A DNA stretch of 64,000 nt from Enterovibrio norvegicus_B (GTDB lineage Bacteria; Pseudomonadota; Gammaproteobacteria; Enterobacterales; Vibrionaceae): assembly GCF_002876705.1 (NCBI RefSeq), contig NZ_MDAG01000011.1:19635-83634 (forward strand), written 5' to 3'. The translations under genes were made by a program, and so were the position numbers. Of the stretch, positions 37,218 to 45,955 are shown in pieces; the first letter of the stretch is position 1; every line of letters begins with the position of its first letter. Under the pieces are notes generated by a model. It searched no databases, had not been told where the DNA came from, and worked only from the letters and a program-made list of their open reading frames with translations.

Positions 37218-38177
37218 ATGAAACAGTACATTGAAGACAGCTATTTTAGCTATTTAGACCCTAGAGCGTTAACCCTTGACCCAGCAATGCAAGCTAGGGA
37301 CACAACGCTCATTAGGGATAAGAGACTGAGAGCAGCCCAAGAGATTAAGCAAGCAGCTCAGGATGAAGCAATCCTAGAAGGCCTTCGTAATGGCGTAGGA
37401 ATAAAACAGCCAATTACTGTATTTGAGGTAGATGATAAAAAGTATGTTGTTGATGGTTTCCATCGAACAGGTGCTTGCCTCGCTTACTTCAAAGAAGAAC
37501 CTGAATCTGACCTAATGATTCGCTCTCGCATTATCCGCAATAGGACGTATCAAGAGGCTTTTGAAGCCGCACAACAAATGAATCAAGACCATGGTGTAGG
37601 TGTTACACCTGAAGAACAGGGACAATCAAAGTTTCGCGCCTTGGTAGTGGCTAACAGGTTTGAGTTATCTGTTTCTGAAATTGTAAAAGAGCTAGGCTGT
37701 AGTCGTGGTCAAGCAAACCATGTATCACGAGCACTTAAAGCTTGTAACAAGGCTATCAAAGGGAAAGTAGTAGCTGACTTCTCAAAGCTGACAGATTTCA
37801 TAGAGCATCTTCAATTCGGTCTTGAATCAAACTACTACCTCCCTAGAAGCATTTGGGATACCCATGGTTTTCCTAAAGTGAGAAGGCTGTCAGATGCTGT
37901 TACTGGCAAGGATTTCACACCAAGGGATATGGATAACGAGGAATGGCAAAAACACCAAATTAACAGCGTTGAGGAGCGAATTAACAGGCTACTTAAAGAT
38001 TACGATGAGGATTTCTTTAGGGAGGGCTTGAGAAAGGCTGTTATTGGTAGCGGTCTTGGTATTTCTGTTTCTAAGCGAAGTAAGTGGCTAGAGCAAGCTG
38101 GTTCAGTTGAGGCTGATGAAGTCCCTGAAGACTGGGATCGCACTAAGGTAGATATAATTGAAGATGATGAATTCTAA
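37218..38177 (+). CDS. ParB/Srx-domain DNA-binding protein of the element
   Basis: The 319-residue protein has an N-terminal ParB/Srx fold with VVDGFHRTGA (Asp79-Arg83 region, the counterpart of the GERRxRA CTP-binding motif) and a central helix-turn-helix near residues 148-180 (LSVSEIVKELGCSRGQANHVSRAL). The C-terminal part (about 190-319) has no match I know. No partner ParA is in the element. It may bind the GTGTACAC palindromes just downstream (38243-38282). Possible roles are transcriptional control, resolvase accessory or element maintenance. Confidence 0.75.
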   Translation: MKQYIEDSYFSYLDPRALTLDPAMQARDTTLIRDKRLRAAQEIKQAAQDEAILEGLRNGVGIKQPITVFEVDDKKYVVDGFHRTGACLAYFKEEPESDLMIRSRIIRNRTYQEAFEAAQQMNQDHGVGVTPEEQGQSKFRALVVANRFELSVSEIVKELGCSRGQANHVSRALKACNKAIKGKVVADFSKLTDFIEHLQFGLESNYYLPRSIWDTHGFPKVRRLSDAVTGKDFTPRDMDNEEWQKHQINSVEERINRLLKDYDEDFFREGLRKAVIGSGLGISVSKRSKWLEQAGSVEADEVPEDWDRTKVDIIEDDEF

Positions 38178-38242
38178 GCTGTAACGTTTGTGAACCTGTG
38201 GGTGTCCTACAAGAACCTCATGGGTTCACTGTTTGCTCAGGG

Positions 38243-38282
38243 TGTACACATGTGTACAGTGGGAGAACTCAAAGGTGTACAC
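38243..38282. promoter_or_regulatory. cluster of GTGTACAC palindromes downstream of the ParB-like gene
   Basis: TGTACACATGTGTACA is a perfect 16-bp palindrome (38243-38258). A third GTGTACAC unit follows at 38275-38282. The cluster begins about 65 bp after the ParB-like gene and before the convergent exported-protein gene. Such grouped palindromes are typical of binding sites for a DNA-binding protein, and the ParB-like protein is the nearest candidate. Binding is inferred. Confidence 0.5.
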
Positions 38283-38452
38283 AACAGTGTAGCGATAAGA
38301 GGCTGAGAGTCCTTCTCTGTGAGACCTATTAGTCATTGATGTTGTCAGGATGATTATTAGACGCTAGTCACTAAAAAGTAGCGAGAAAATAAAATACGTT
38401 TTGTGTATAAGTCACCAGACGATGCAATCGAGATGTTTATCTAGAGGCCTAC

Positions 38453-38869
38453 CTACTCCCCCCCATTCAAGGGGGTAACAACACCGCTGTTTCCTGTTTT
38501 AATGGTCTCTTGGAGGGGGGCAATACTAATATCAACGTCAATACCAGCATGCTCTACAGCTAGTCTTAAGCGATTGAGATACCTGACTTCAGTCCTAGTA
38601 TCGAGTATTAGAACAATGCCAGCTCTTTTCCCTGTCTGTGCGCTGTAATAAACAGACTGCCCTAGTGCTTCAGCCCATTTCCTTCCGAAATCAAACTCTA
38701 TTGCGTGTGTCTCAGTCAAACAGTCAATACGAGTTCGGTCAGGTAATACGTATTCGACTTTCCCCATACAGTAGCGATTTACATAATCAGCTTCTTTCCA
38801 GTCTGCATGCGAAATCGAAGGTATAGCTAACAATAAAAAACACACTACTTCAGGTCGAGTAATAAGCAT
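38453..38869 (-). CDS. exported protein of unknown function, PD-(D/E)xK-like pattern
   Basis: The 138-residue protein starts with a signal peptide (residues 1-22, VVCFLLLAIPSISHA, cleavage predicted before DW). The mature part has R47-I-D49 then AIEFDFGRKWAEALGQSVYY (56-75), with E58, D60 and K64. The acidic-lysine arrangement and KW.E..GQ..YY pattern resemble small PD-(D/E)xK-like domains, but I cannot show nuclease activity. I do not know a named family. It lies between the ParB-like gene and the large recombinase. Confidence 0.6.
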   Translation of the reverse strand: MLITRPEVVCFLLLAIPSISHADWKEADYVNRYCMGKVEYVLPDRTRIDCLTETHAIEFDFGRKWAEALGQSVYYSAQTGKRAGIVLILDTRTEVRYLNRLRLAVEHAGIDVDISIAPLQETIKTGNSGVVTPLNGGE

Positions 38870-38965
38870 GGCATCAGTTTGAAAGGATGATAGTCACAAA
38901 TGGATACCACAATAGATTATTAAAAAATAAGGCTACCAAACTTTTTAGAGAGGCAGCCCTCGAAA

Positions 38966-40513
38966 CTAGCCCCAGCGAGTATCAAAAGTCACTTTGAATC
39001 TGACACCAGAATCACTCTCCCATGTATCATCTGATGGTGTGTATCTCAGGTGAATGTTATCGCCGTTTTTGACTTTGATATCTATCCGCTCTTTGCATCG
39101 GTGCAACACGACGGTTTCAATGTGTCTCTTGAGGTACTGATGCAATCTCAAACGCTCAGAATCTTCATTGATTTTAGCTGTCACTTCCTCTAAATCTACG
39201 TAATCATCTTCAATCACTTTGAGGCTTTGGAGGTCGATTAGCTCCTGCTTGATAGCTTCTACACGCTGCTCGGCTTTCCTAATGGCTGTACTGATGTAAG
39301 TGCTAGACCCATTCTCTTCTAAGTCACTAATAAGGTTTGATACTTTCTTTTCGAGTCCTACTAGCTCACCCTCTAACTGCATTTCCTTTGCGTTGTCGTT
39401 TGGCTTGTTTGCAAAGGTGGTTAGTAGTTTTTGCAATGCGATAAGTACAACCCATTGAACCGAGTAGTAGCGGTGACCTACATATTTACACCCTGCGCCA
39501 TGTCTGGCAGTGCCACATACAAGATAATAACCGCCTTTATCTGATGTCCCTTTGTTTACGAATTGGACTGTAGACCCACACTCACAACTAACAAAGCCAG
39601 AGAATATATTCTTGGTCTTACCGTTACGGATTGCCCCTGTGCCGCCTTTTCGTCTCGCTTGTGTTGCTGCTTGTGCTCTATGCCAGAGGTCTTTATCAAT
39701 GATTTGTGGATAGTAGTCCTTCAATATATTGCCTGTAGGAACTCGCTCACCGAGCTTGTTCGTAATGTGAGGAATATACTCACCTAGAACAGAAGTACCG
39801 TTTAGTAGCTTTGTGACGTACGAGATATGCCATTGTTTAGCTCTACTGCCTATTGGCTTGATTCCCTCAGTGTTTAAACGTCTGATTAAAGCAACTCGAC
39901 CATAGCCATCTGCCGATAACATAAACATGTATTTCACGATGGCTGCTTTCATAACGTTCACGGTGATTGCGGTCTTGTCTTCGTTATATTCAAGCCATGC
40001 TGGTAAATGAGCACCTAAAGGCTTCTCGTGGGCTATCGCTTGTTTAGCATGCCATGCGTCAGCGAGACGCTTGCTCTTTGATGCTGATTCCTCATGCGCT
40101 CTACTCATGATGACAAGTGAGATAATCAGCTTAGTCATATCCAGTTGACCTTTCTTGTAGACCTGATTATCCATGAGAGTAACAACGTTAATGCCTAGGT
40201 CTACGAGTTCCATTAGTAGGCGCATTGATTTCTCAACGGGTTGACGACTCATGCGGTCGAAACTTTCTAGCAGTAGCCAACTGCCCTCCGATATTGCTCC
40301 CTCTTTGACCGCATCAATGAAATGGGACAATGCACCCTGTTCACTGTTTCTACCTTTAAAGCCGCTAACGCCTAGGTCTTGGAATGACAGTGGTTGAAGC
40401 GCTAGACCATGTTCTTCTGCGTATCTATTAGCGGTCTCTGATTGCCGCTGTAGGCTGCGCCCTTCAATCTGCCCCTTGGTACTGAAACGAATGTAACTGT
40501 ATGCTTTTTCCAT
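38966..40513 (-). CDS. large serine recombinase (integrase) of the comM element
   Basis: The 515-residue protein has an N-terminal resolvase catalytic domain (AYSYIRFSTKGQ, catalytic Ser11; SFDRMSR), a recombinase domain (about 170-290), a zinc-ribbon region (about 305-350: VSCECGSTVQF ... LVCGTARHGAGCKYVG) and a coiled coil (about 370-430), the standard layout of large serine integrases. The gene starts about 50 bp inside attR, and its leftward transcription points into the element, as is usual next to attP. It is probably responsible for integration into comM. Confidence 0.92.
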   Translation of the reverse strand: MEKAYSYIRFSTKGQIEGRSLQRQSETANRYAEEHGLALQPLSFQDLGVSGFKGRNSEQGALSHFIDAVKEGAISEGSWLLLESFDRMSRQPVEKSMRLLMELVDLGINVVTLMDNQVYKKGQLDMTKLIISLVIMSRAHEESASKSKRLADAWHAKQAIAHEKPLGAHLPAWLEYNEDKTAITVNVMKAAIVKYMFMLSADGYGRVALIRRLNTEGIKPIGSRAKQWHISYVTKLLNGTSVLGEYIPHITNKLGERVPTGNILKDYYPQIIDKDLWHRAQAATQARRKGGTGAIRNGKTKNIFSGFVSCECGSTVQFVNKGTSDKGGYYLVCGTARHGAGCKYVGHRYYSVQWVVLIALQKLLTTFANKPNDNAKEMQLEGELVGLEKKVSNLISDLEENGSSTYISTAIRKAEQRVEAIKQELIDLQSLKVIEDDYVDLEEVTAKINEDSERLRLHQYLKRHIETVVLHRCKERIDIKVKNGDNIHLRYTPSDDTWESDSGVRFKVTFDTRWG

Positions 40514-40535
40514 CTACATCTAATGCCTAAAGTAC

Positions 40536-40575
40536 TATGGGTCTATTGTATCCTTAATTGCTTGTTTCTTGGGCC
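40536..40575 (+). other. attR of the comM element
   Basis: The element side ends ...CCTTAATTGC-TT-GTTTCTTGGG..., with the crossover TT at 40562-40563. TATGGGTCTATT (40536-40547) is the inverted near-copy of AATAGACCTATA from attL, 14 bp from TT. Joining the outer flanks gives AATTTA-TT-GTTTCTT, the presumed attB, which reads N-L-L-F-L-G in the comM frame. Confidence 0.75.
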
Positions 40576-41443
40576 TCCAGGCACGGGCAAAACCATGTTG
40601 GCATCGCGCATGGCGGATTTGCTGCCGCCCATGAGCGATGCTGAAGCATTAGAAACCGCGGCGATCACCTCGCTGACGGAACGACCATTGCACGAAGGGA
40701 ATTGGAAAAAGCGCCCCTTTCGAACACCGCATCACTCGAGTTCGATGCCCGCCCTGGTTGGCGGTGGTACAACCCCAAAACCAGGCGAAATATCACTCGC
40801 GCACAACGGCCTTTTGTTTTTAGACGAGATGCCCGAGTTTGAACGCAAAGTGCTTGATTCTCTTCGAGAGCCGTTGGAGTCGGGGGAGATTGTCATTTCC
40901 CGTGCGAACAGTAAAACCTGCTTTCCTGCCCGCTTTCAATTGATTGGCGCGCTCAACCCTAGCCCTACCGGGCATTATGAAGGCAAGCTGTCTCGATCCA
41001 ATCCACAGGCAACCTTGAAGTATTTGAATCGACTCTCTGGACCGTTTTTAGATCGTTTTGATCTGTCGATTGAAATCCCTGCCTTGCCAAGAGGCACGTT
41101 AGCCGAAGGGGGCGATCGTGGTGAGACGACAGACATCGTCAAAGCGCGCGTGGAAAAGGCACGTGCTGTGATGTTAGCGAGAGCGGGGAAGCCCAATTGC
41201 CTGCTTTCAAGTCGAGAGATTGAAACCTATTGTCCGTTAGCAAAAGAGGATGCGGATTTTCTCGAAACGGCACTACACCGCTTAGGGTTGTCGATTCGTG
41301 CGTATCACCGCATTATCAAAGTCGCGCGAACCATTGCGGATTTAGCGGGAGAGCCACATATAAAACGCGGACATCTTGCTGAGGCCCTGGGTTATCGTTC
41401 GATGGATAGGTTGTTGAAACAACTCACCGCCATGGCGAGTTAG
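40562..41443 (+). pseudogene. comM: comM/yifB 3' fragment
   Basis: The 293 codons from LFLGPPGTGKTMLASRMADLL onward encode the AAA+ Walker A, Walker B (LFLDEMPEFERKVLDSLREP) and the C-terminal Mg-chelatase domain. The frame is exactly continuous with the 5' fragment once the element is removed. An ATG at 40523 inside the element could give a 306-residue protein carrying the whole ATPase motor with 13 foreign residues, but no clear ribosome-binding site precedes it. Confidence 0.95.
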
Positions 41444-41543
41444 CTGTGAAATGGGGGCTTATGCACTCATTTGACCACTTTCTACTGAATGGTGTTTTTT
41501 ATTCGGTCGACGTATTATGACGCCTGATAACTATCCCTAGTCT

Positions 41544-42479
41544 GTGCGTGGACACGTCGCCTTGATACTTTTCTTCAACGTTATTTTTGTGTGTTTAAAC
41601 ACCGCGGTGGCATCTGTTCTTATCTGCTGCCTTGCGTTGTTAAAAATGCTGCTCCCTGTGCCTGCATTGCAGCGCGCCATTACGCGTGCCTGTAACGGCA
41701 TTATGTGGGTATGGGCCACGCTCAATCATAGGCTGGTTAACCTAACGTCAAACGTGGAATGGGACATACAAGGTGGTGAGTCGCTCAGTAAAGAGCAATG
41801 GTATTTGTTGATCGCCAACCACATGAGTTGGGCGGACATCGTCGTTGTCTTTTCTGTGTTTAGACATCGCATTCCCATGGCGAAGTTCTTCCTTAAACAG
41901 CAATTGCTGTATGTGCCTTTCTTGGGGCTCGCGTGTTGGGCTGTGGATATGCCCTTTATGAAGCGCTATTCCCGCCAGTATTTGCTCAAGCACCCTGAAA
42001 AACGAGGCTGTGATCTTAAGACCACGAGAAAATCCTGCGAGCGCTTTCGCCACACACCCACCACCGTGGTGAATTTTGTCGAAGGCACGCGATTCACAGA
42101 AGAAAAAAGGCATGCCACCCATTCCCCTTATCGTCATTTGTTGTCACCTAAAACGGGCGGTATTGCTTATACGCTTGGGGCAATGGGGGAGCAATTTGAT
42201 GCCATTATTAACGTCACCTTGGCTTACCCAGAAAACCGAGCCTTTCCCTTTAAAGACTTGCTATCAGGGAAGATGAAAAAGATCGTTGTGCGCATTCATA
42301 CCTTGCCGCTTGATAGCGCGGTAAAAGGGGATTATTTCAATGACAAAACGTTCAAGCGTCAATTTCAGCAATGGCTTCATCAGCGTTGGGAAGAAAAAGA
42401 TGATGAGCTGTCTGCGATTTATGGAGAGCTGCCAATACACAAGCGTGTAGAAAGACGACAAGCCGATGCCGTGGTGTGA
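41544..42479 (+). CDS. acyltransferase, YihG-like
   Basis: The 311-residue membrane protein has an N-terminal hydrophobic stretch and the HX4D motif NHMSWAD, plus FVEGTRF, two marks of 1-acyl-glycerol-phosphate acyltransferase-like enzymes. Its neighbourhood (dsbA, srkA, yihD) is that of E. coli yihG. The start is GTG 41544: the frame is closed by a TAG just upstream. It transfers an acyl chain to a lipid acceptor, exact substrate unknown. Confidence 0.85.
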   Translation: MRGHVALILFFNVIFVCLNTAVASVLICCLALLKMLLPVPALQRAITRACNGIMWVWATLNHRLVNLTSNVEWDIQGGESLSKEQWYLLIANHMSWADIVVVFSVFRHRIPMAKFFLKQQLLYVPFLGLACWAVDMPFMKRYSRQYLLKHPEKRGCDLKTTRKSCERFRHTPTTVVNFVEGTRFTEEKRHATHSPYRHLLSPKTGGIAYTLGAMGEQFDAIINVTLAYPENRAFPFKDLLSGKMKKIVVRIHTLPLDSAVKGDYFNDKTFKRQFQQWLHQRWEEKDDELSAIYGELPIHKRVERRQADAVV

Positions 42480-42496
42480 AACGCATGCAATGGAAA

Positions 42497-42523
42497 TGAA
42501 AAAGGGGCTCAAGGCCCCTTTTC
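42497..42523. terminator. terminator between yihG-like gene and dsbA
   Basis: AAAGGGGC (42501-42508) pairs with GCCCCTTT (42514-42521) around TCAAG; it separates the convergent acyltransferase and dsbA genes. Confidence 0.75.
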
Positions 42524-42546
42524 TGCATTTGGATATTTGCAGCGAC

Positions 42547-43149
42547 TTATTGCGTCAGCAGGAAATTAACCAAGGCGAAATAGTCATCTGTTGATTTGAT
42601 GGTTTTTGGCGTCACGTGGTATTTGCCGTTAACAATCACAGCGGGCACACCGCGCAGGCCTGAATCGTTGAAGCCTTTATCAAAACGGTTTGCCATCGCG
42701 TTGACCGCAAAGCTGTTGTAGGTGCCGTCGAATTTCTTCGCATCTACACCTTCGTCGATGAACATCTGACGCACTTCTGCTTCATCACGCGGTGGCTTTT
42801 GAAGTAGGTGAATGCGGTTGAAAATGACCGGTACCATGGCGTCTTCTGCATCAAGCATCACTGCGGTCGCGTACGCTTTGCTCAGTGCCTTACCCATGTT
42901 GCCACCCATGAAGGAAACATGACTCTTTTGGAAAGTCGCATTCTCAGGGATTTTCTTTTTCAACTCTTCCATTAAGCCTTCACTTTTGTAGCAATGTGGG
43001 CAGTAGAAAGAGAAAAATTCGGTCACCGTTGGTGATTGTGTTTTTGGCAGATCAAGAACTTGATAGTCCTCACCCGCATTAAAACGCGCAGCGTGCGCAG
43101 AGAAGGCCAGCATGGCAACAGCGGCCATCGCAAACAATTTTTTTAACAT
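42547..43149 (-). CDS. dsbA: periplasmic thiol:disulfide interchange protein DsbA
   Basis: The 200-residue protein has a signal peptide (residues 1-20, ending SAHAA) and the active-site motif CPHC in FYCPHCYKSEG. It introduces disulfides into exported proteins. The order srkA-dsbA on one strand matches E. coli; the gap is 33 bp. Confidence 0.97.
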   Translation of the reverse strand: MLKKLFAMAAVAMLAFSAHAARFNAGEDYQVLDLPKTQSPTVTEFFSFYCPHCYKSEGLMEELKKKIPENATFQKSHVSFMGGNMGKALSKAYATAVMLDAEDAMVPVIFNRIHLLQKPPRDEAEVRQMFIDEGVDAKKFDGTYNSFAVNAMANRFDKGFNDSGLRGVPAVIVNGKYHVTPKTIKSTDDYFALVNFLLTQ

Positions 43150-43182
43150 AAATGTCTTTCTCCCTGATAGTTATAATGCTGC

Positions 43183-44169
43183 TTACCACTGCGGCGACAG
43201 CGACAGAGGCGTTTCCTCAAGAGCAGCTAATTGTTCTTTAAAGGCGAGCACCTGATTTTCCCAGTATTTTGCCTCAGCAAACCAAGGGAATGCACGAGGA
43301 AAAGCCGGATCTTGCCAACGTTTTGCCAGCCATGCCATATAGTGAACCATTCTGAGACCACGTAAAGGCTCGATTAGTTGCAATTGATGATGAGGAAAAT
43401 CGTGAAACTCCTCATAGGCCTCAGCAATGGTGTCCAGTTGCGCCAAGCGGTCATGGCGGTCGCCGTTGAGCATCATCCAAATATCTTGGATGGCAGGACC
43501 ATTGCGAGAATCGTCTAAGTCGACAAACATCGGGCCATCACGCCACAGAATGTTGCTTGGGTGGCAATCACCGTGCAGGCGAATTGGCTGCCAGTCTGTT
43601 GTCCAGCGGCTTTCCAGTACATTGATAAGACGATCGAGATCGGAAAAGAACGCGTTCTCAAGGTGCATGGGAATGAATTCGCTGTTTTCCAATACTTTCC
43701 GTGGCTGGTAGAGGTACTCATCAAGGCCAATGGTTGGGCGATCAGTGAATGACGCGCGTGAACCCACTTGATGAATGCGGCCCATGAAACGGCCAACCAT
43801 TTCGAGTTGATCCCAGTTATCGACTTCAAAGGTGCGGCCGCCGACACTTGGAAACAGCGCAAACCGATAACCTGCATGTTCGAACAGTGTTGTTCCATCG
43901 ATTTCAATAGGCACAGCAACGGGGATTTCAGACTCTTCAAGTTCTTTGGTGAACTGATGCTCTTCTAAAATTTGTGCGTTGCTCCAGCGTTGTGGGCGGT
44001 AGAACTTGGTGACGAAGCGTTTACGATCTTCATCTTGAAATTGGTATACGCGGTTTTCGTAGCTGTTAAGCGCTAAAAGCCCAGATTCAGGGCGAACACC
44101 GACGGATTCTAATGCATCAATCAAAGTGTCAGGGGTGAGGTGCTCGAAGCTAAATTGCGCGTCGCTCAT
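43183..44169 (-). CDS. srkA: stress response kinase A (YihE/SrkA)
   Basis: The 328-residue Ser/Thr kinase-like protein belongs to the choline-kinase-type fold. It has HGDCHPSNILWRDG (catalytic loop) and FVDLDDSRNGP (metal-binding DLDD). In E. coli it counters Cpx-linked stress death. It precedes dsbA in the same operon. Confidence 0.95.
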   Translation of the reverse strand: MSDAQFSFEHLTPDTLIDALESVGVRPESGLLALNSYENRVYQFQDEDRKRFVTKFYRPQRWSNAQILEEHQFTKELEESEIPVAVPIEIDGTTLFEHAGYRFALFPSVGGRTFEVDNWDQLEMVGRFMGRIHQVGSRASFTDRPTIGLDEYLYQPRKVLENSEFIPMHLENAFFSDLDRLINVLESRWTTDWQPIRLHGDCHPSNILWRDGPMFVDLDDSRNGPAIQDIWMMLNGDRHDRLAQLDTIAEAYEEFHDFPHHQLQLIEPLRGLRMVHYMAWLAKRWQDPAFPRAFPWFAEAKYWENQVLAFKEQLAALEETPLSLSPQW

Positions 44170-44239
44170 AGGGTCACTTGCTTTGTGATAAGAGAGAGCT
44201 TGATGGTATCAGAGATTGGCATCACTGTATGGGTATACA

Positions 44240-44270
44240 AAATAAAAGGGCGCGAGGTGCGCCCTTTGTG
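44240..44270 (-). terminator. terminator after ccoG
   Basis: AAAGGGCGC (44246-44254) and GCGCCCTTT (44260-44268) form a 9-bp stem with a GAGGT loop; on the minus strand it ends with TTTTATTTTG. Confidence 0.78.
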
Positions 44271-44291
44271 TTTTAGATGTGCGTGTAATGC

Positions 44292-45719
44292 TTAGAGCTT
44301 GCTGATAAAGCGGCTTTCAGTAGACAGCGTTTTTTTGTCATCCCCTGATTGGCGTTCAAGCATAAACATAATGTTGGCGATGGGTTTTTCGAGCTCATAA
44401 GGGTCCACTGCAAGGCTGACTGGCAAGGTGTAAATTTCGCCTGCGCTCAGCGTCACTTGCTGTTTGCCGTACCACTCAATGCCCTCAAGGCCCGTTACCG
44501 AGATATTGTAGGTTTCTGATTGCTGCGTCTTATTCAGAATTTTCAAGGTGTAGGTGTTTTCAATCAGCCCATCAGTGTTGGTTTTAAACAGCTGTGTTCT
44601 ATCACGAATAACATCCAATCCCATCGGCTGAACCGCATTGAGGAAATAGAAGAACATGACGAACATGGCCACCATGACGATGCCATAGCCAATCAATTTG
44701 GGGCGCATCACATCCACAGAATGGCCAGCGAGCTTATGTTCCGTGGTATAGCTGATGAGACCGTGAGAATAGTTCATGCGATCCATGGTGTCGTCACAGG
44801 CATCAATACACGCGCCGCAGTTGATGCATTCGTATTGAAGACCATCGCGAATGTCGATACCGGTCGGGCACACCTGCACACAGAGGTTGCAGTCAACGCA
44901 ATCACCCAAGCCCAAGTCTTTAGGGTCTTTCTTACGAGGCCTTGGACCACGTGCTTCACCGCGGGCTTTGTCATAACCCACGATAAAGGTGTCTTTGTCG
45001 AACATGGCTGACTGGAATCGTGCATAGGGGCAGATGTGGATACACATGATAGAGCGCATCCAGCCAGCATTGCCGTAGGTACAAACACTGAAGAAAAGTA
45101 CCCAGAACACAATCCAGAAACTGCTTGAGAAGGTGAAAAACTCCGCGAAAAGCGTTTTGACTGGGACGAAGTAGCCAACGAAGGTGAGGCCGGTTAGTAA
45201 GGCAACGGCAAACCAACAAATATGCTTCAGCGTTTTTCTGGCCAACAAATCCCGGGTCATGGGCTTTTTATCTTGTGAGCGGCGTTTGTTCGCGGGTCCT
45301 TCGAGCTTTTCCTCAAACCAAATGTAGATGAAGGTCCACACCGTTTGAGGACAGAGGTATCCGCACCAGACTCGCCCAAGGAAGGTGGTGACAAAAAAGA
45401 GGCCAAAGGCGGCCACCATCAGCACCACAGCAAGCAATGTCAAATCTTGTGGCCAAAGGGTTGTGCCGAAAAAATTGAACTGTTGTTTGCCAATGTCGAT
45501 CAGAATGGCTTGTCGGTCACCGTAGGAAATCCATGGAGTGAGTAAGAAGAGCAGCATGAAAAACCACCCCATCTTTTGGCGCAGCTTCTGGAAGACCCCT
45601 TTCGCAGCACGAACATAAATGCGGTTGCTAGGGTTAAAACGATCACCGCTACCTTTATGGGTTTTGGGATTAAATTCTTTGGGCGTGACATCTTTGATGT
45701 CGATTTTTTCCTTGCTCAT
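44292..45719 (-). CDS. ccoG: cytochrome c oxidase accessory protein CcoG (RdxA/FixG family)
   Basis: The 475-residue inner-membrane ferredoxin-like protein has several membrane helices and two 4Fe-4S motifs, CVDCNLCVQVCPTG and CINCGACIDACD. CcoG helps copper handling for cbb3 oxidase assembly; the rest of a cco operon is not in the window. I chose ATG at 45719 (MSKEKIDIKDVTP), with AGGAAAGCAGG upstream; the longer frame up to 46010 overlaps a neighbouring gene. Confidence 0.93.
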   Translation of the reverse strand: MSKEKIDIKDVTPKEFNPKTHKGSGDRFNPSNRIYVRAAKGVFQKLRQKMGWFFMLLFLLTPWISYGDRQAILIDIGKQQFNFFGTTLWPQDLTLLAVVLMVAAFGLFFVTTFLGRVWCGYLCPQTVWTFIYIWFEEKLEGPANKRRSQDKKPMTRDLLARKTLKHICWFAVALLTGLTFVGYFVPVKTLFAEFFTFSSSFWIVFWVLFFSVCTYGNAGWMRSIMCIHICPYARFQSAMFDKDTFIVGYDKARGEARGPRPRKKDPKDLGLGDCVDCNLCVQVCPTGIDIRDGLQYECINCGACIDACDDTMDRMNYSHGLISYTTEHKLAGHSVDVMRPKLIGYGIVMVAMFVMFFYFLNAVQPMGLDVIRDRTQLFKTNTDGLIENTYTLKILNKTQQSETYNISVTGLEGIEWYGKQQVTLSAGEIYTLPVSLAVDPYELEKPIANIMFMLERQSGDDKKTLSTESRFISKL

Positions 45720-45899
45720 GACACCTGCTTTCCTTGGGTAAAACGGGCAATCCCGACAATGCGACACACCGATACGTTGTCGGTGTTCTTTAATCATAGA
45801 CCGAAGATTATACCGTAGCAGATTGCCGACATTCTGTGCGGGTGGTGGGATAATGCTTGGACGCCTAGACAAGGCTTGAGGAACAGATGATTGTTTTAA

Positions 45900-45933
45900 A
45901 ATAAAAAAGCGAAACCCATGGGTTTCGCTTTTC
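45900..45933 (-). terminator. terminator after yihD
   Basis: AAGCGAAACCC/GGGTTTCGCTT (45908-45918 with 45921-45931) form a long perfect hairpin; on the minus strand it is followed by TTTTTTAT. Confidence 0.85.
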
Positions 45934-45955
45934 TTGGCAACTTTACACGCTACGT

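Larger units (their letters stand above)
35171..40561. mobile_element. 5.4-kb serine-recombinase integrative element in comM
   Basis: The two comM halves flank this 5.4-kb segment and share only TT at the junctions. Cargo: a DUF3800 protein, a small serine resolvase, a ParB-like protein, an exported protein of unknown function and a large serine recombinase beside the right end. No capsid, replication or conjugation gene is present. The segment looks more AT-rich than its flanks and its codon use differs. Removing it leaves an unbroken comM frame of about 508 codons, the normal length. Movement by the large recombinase is inferred. Confidence 0.9.

Noticed and set aside
34524..41443. A Tn7-like or AbaR-type island in comM
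   Set aside because: No transposase-type genes and no 5-bp target duplication; the flanks share just TT and the only integrase is a large serine recombinase.
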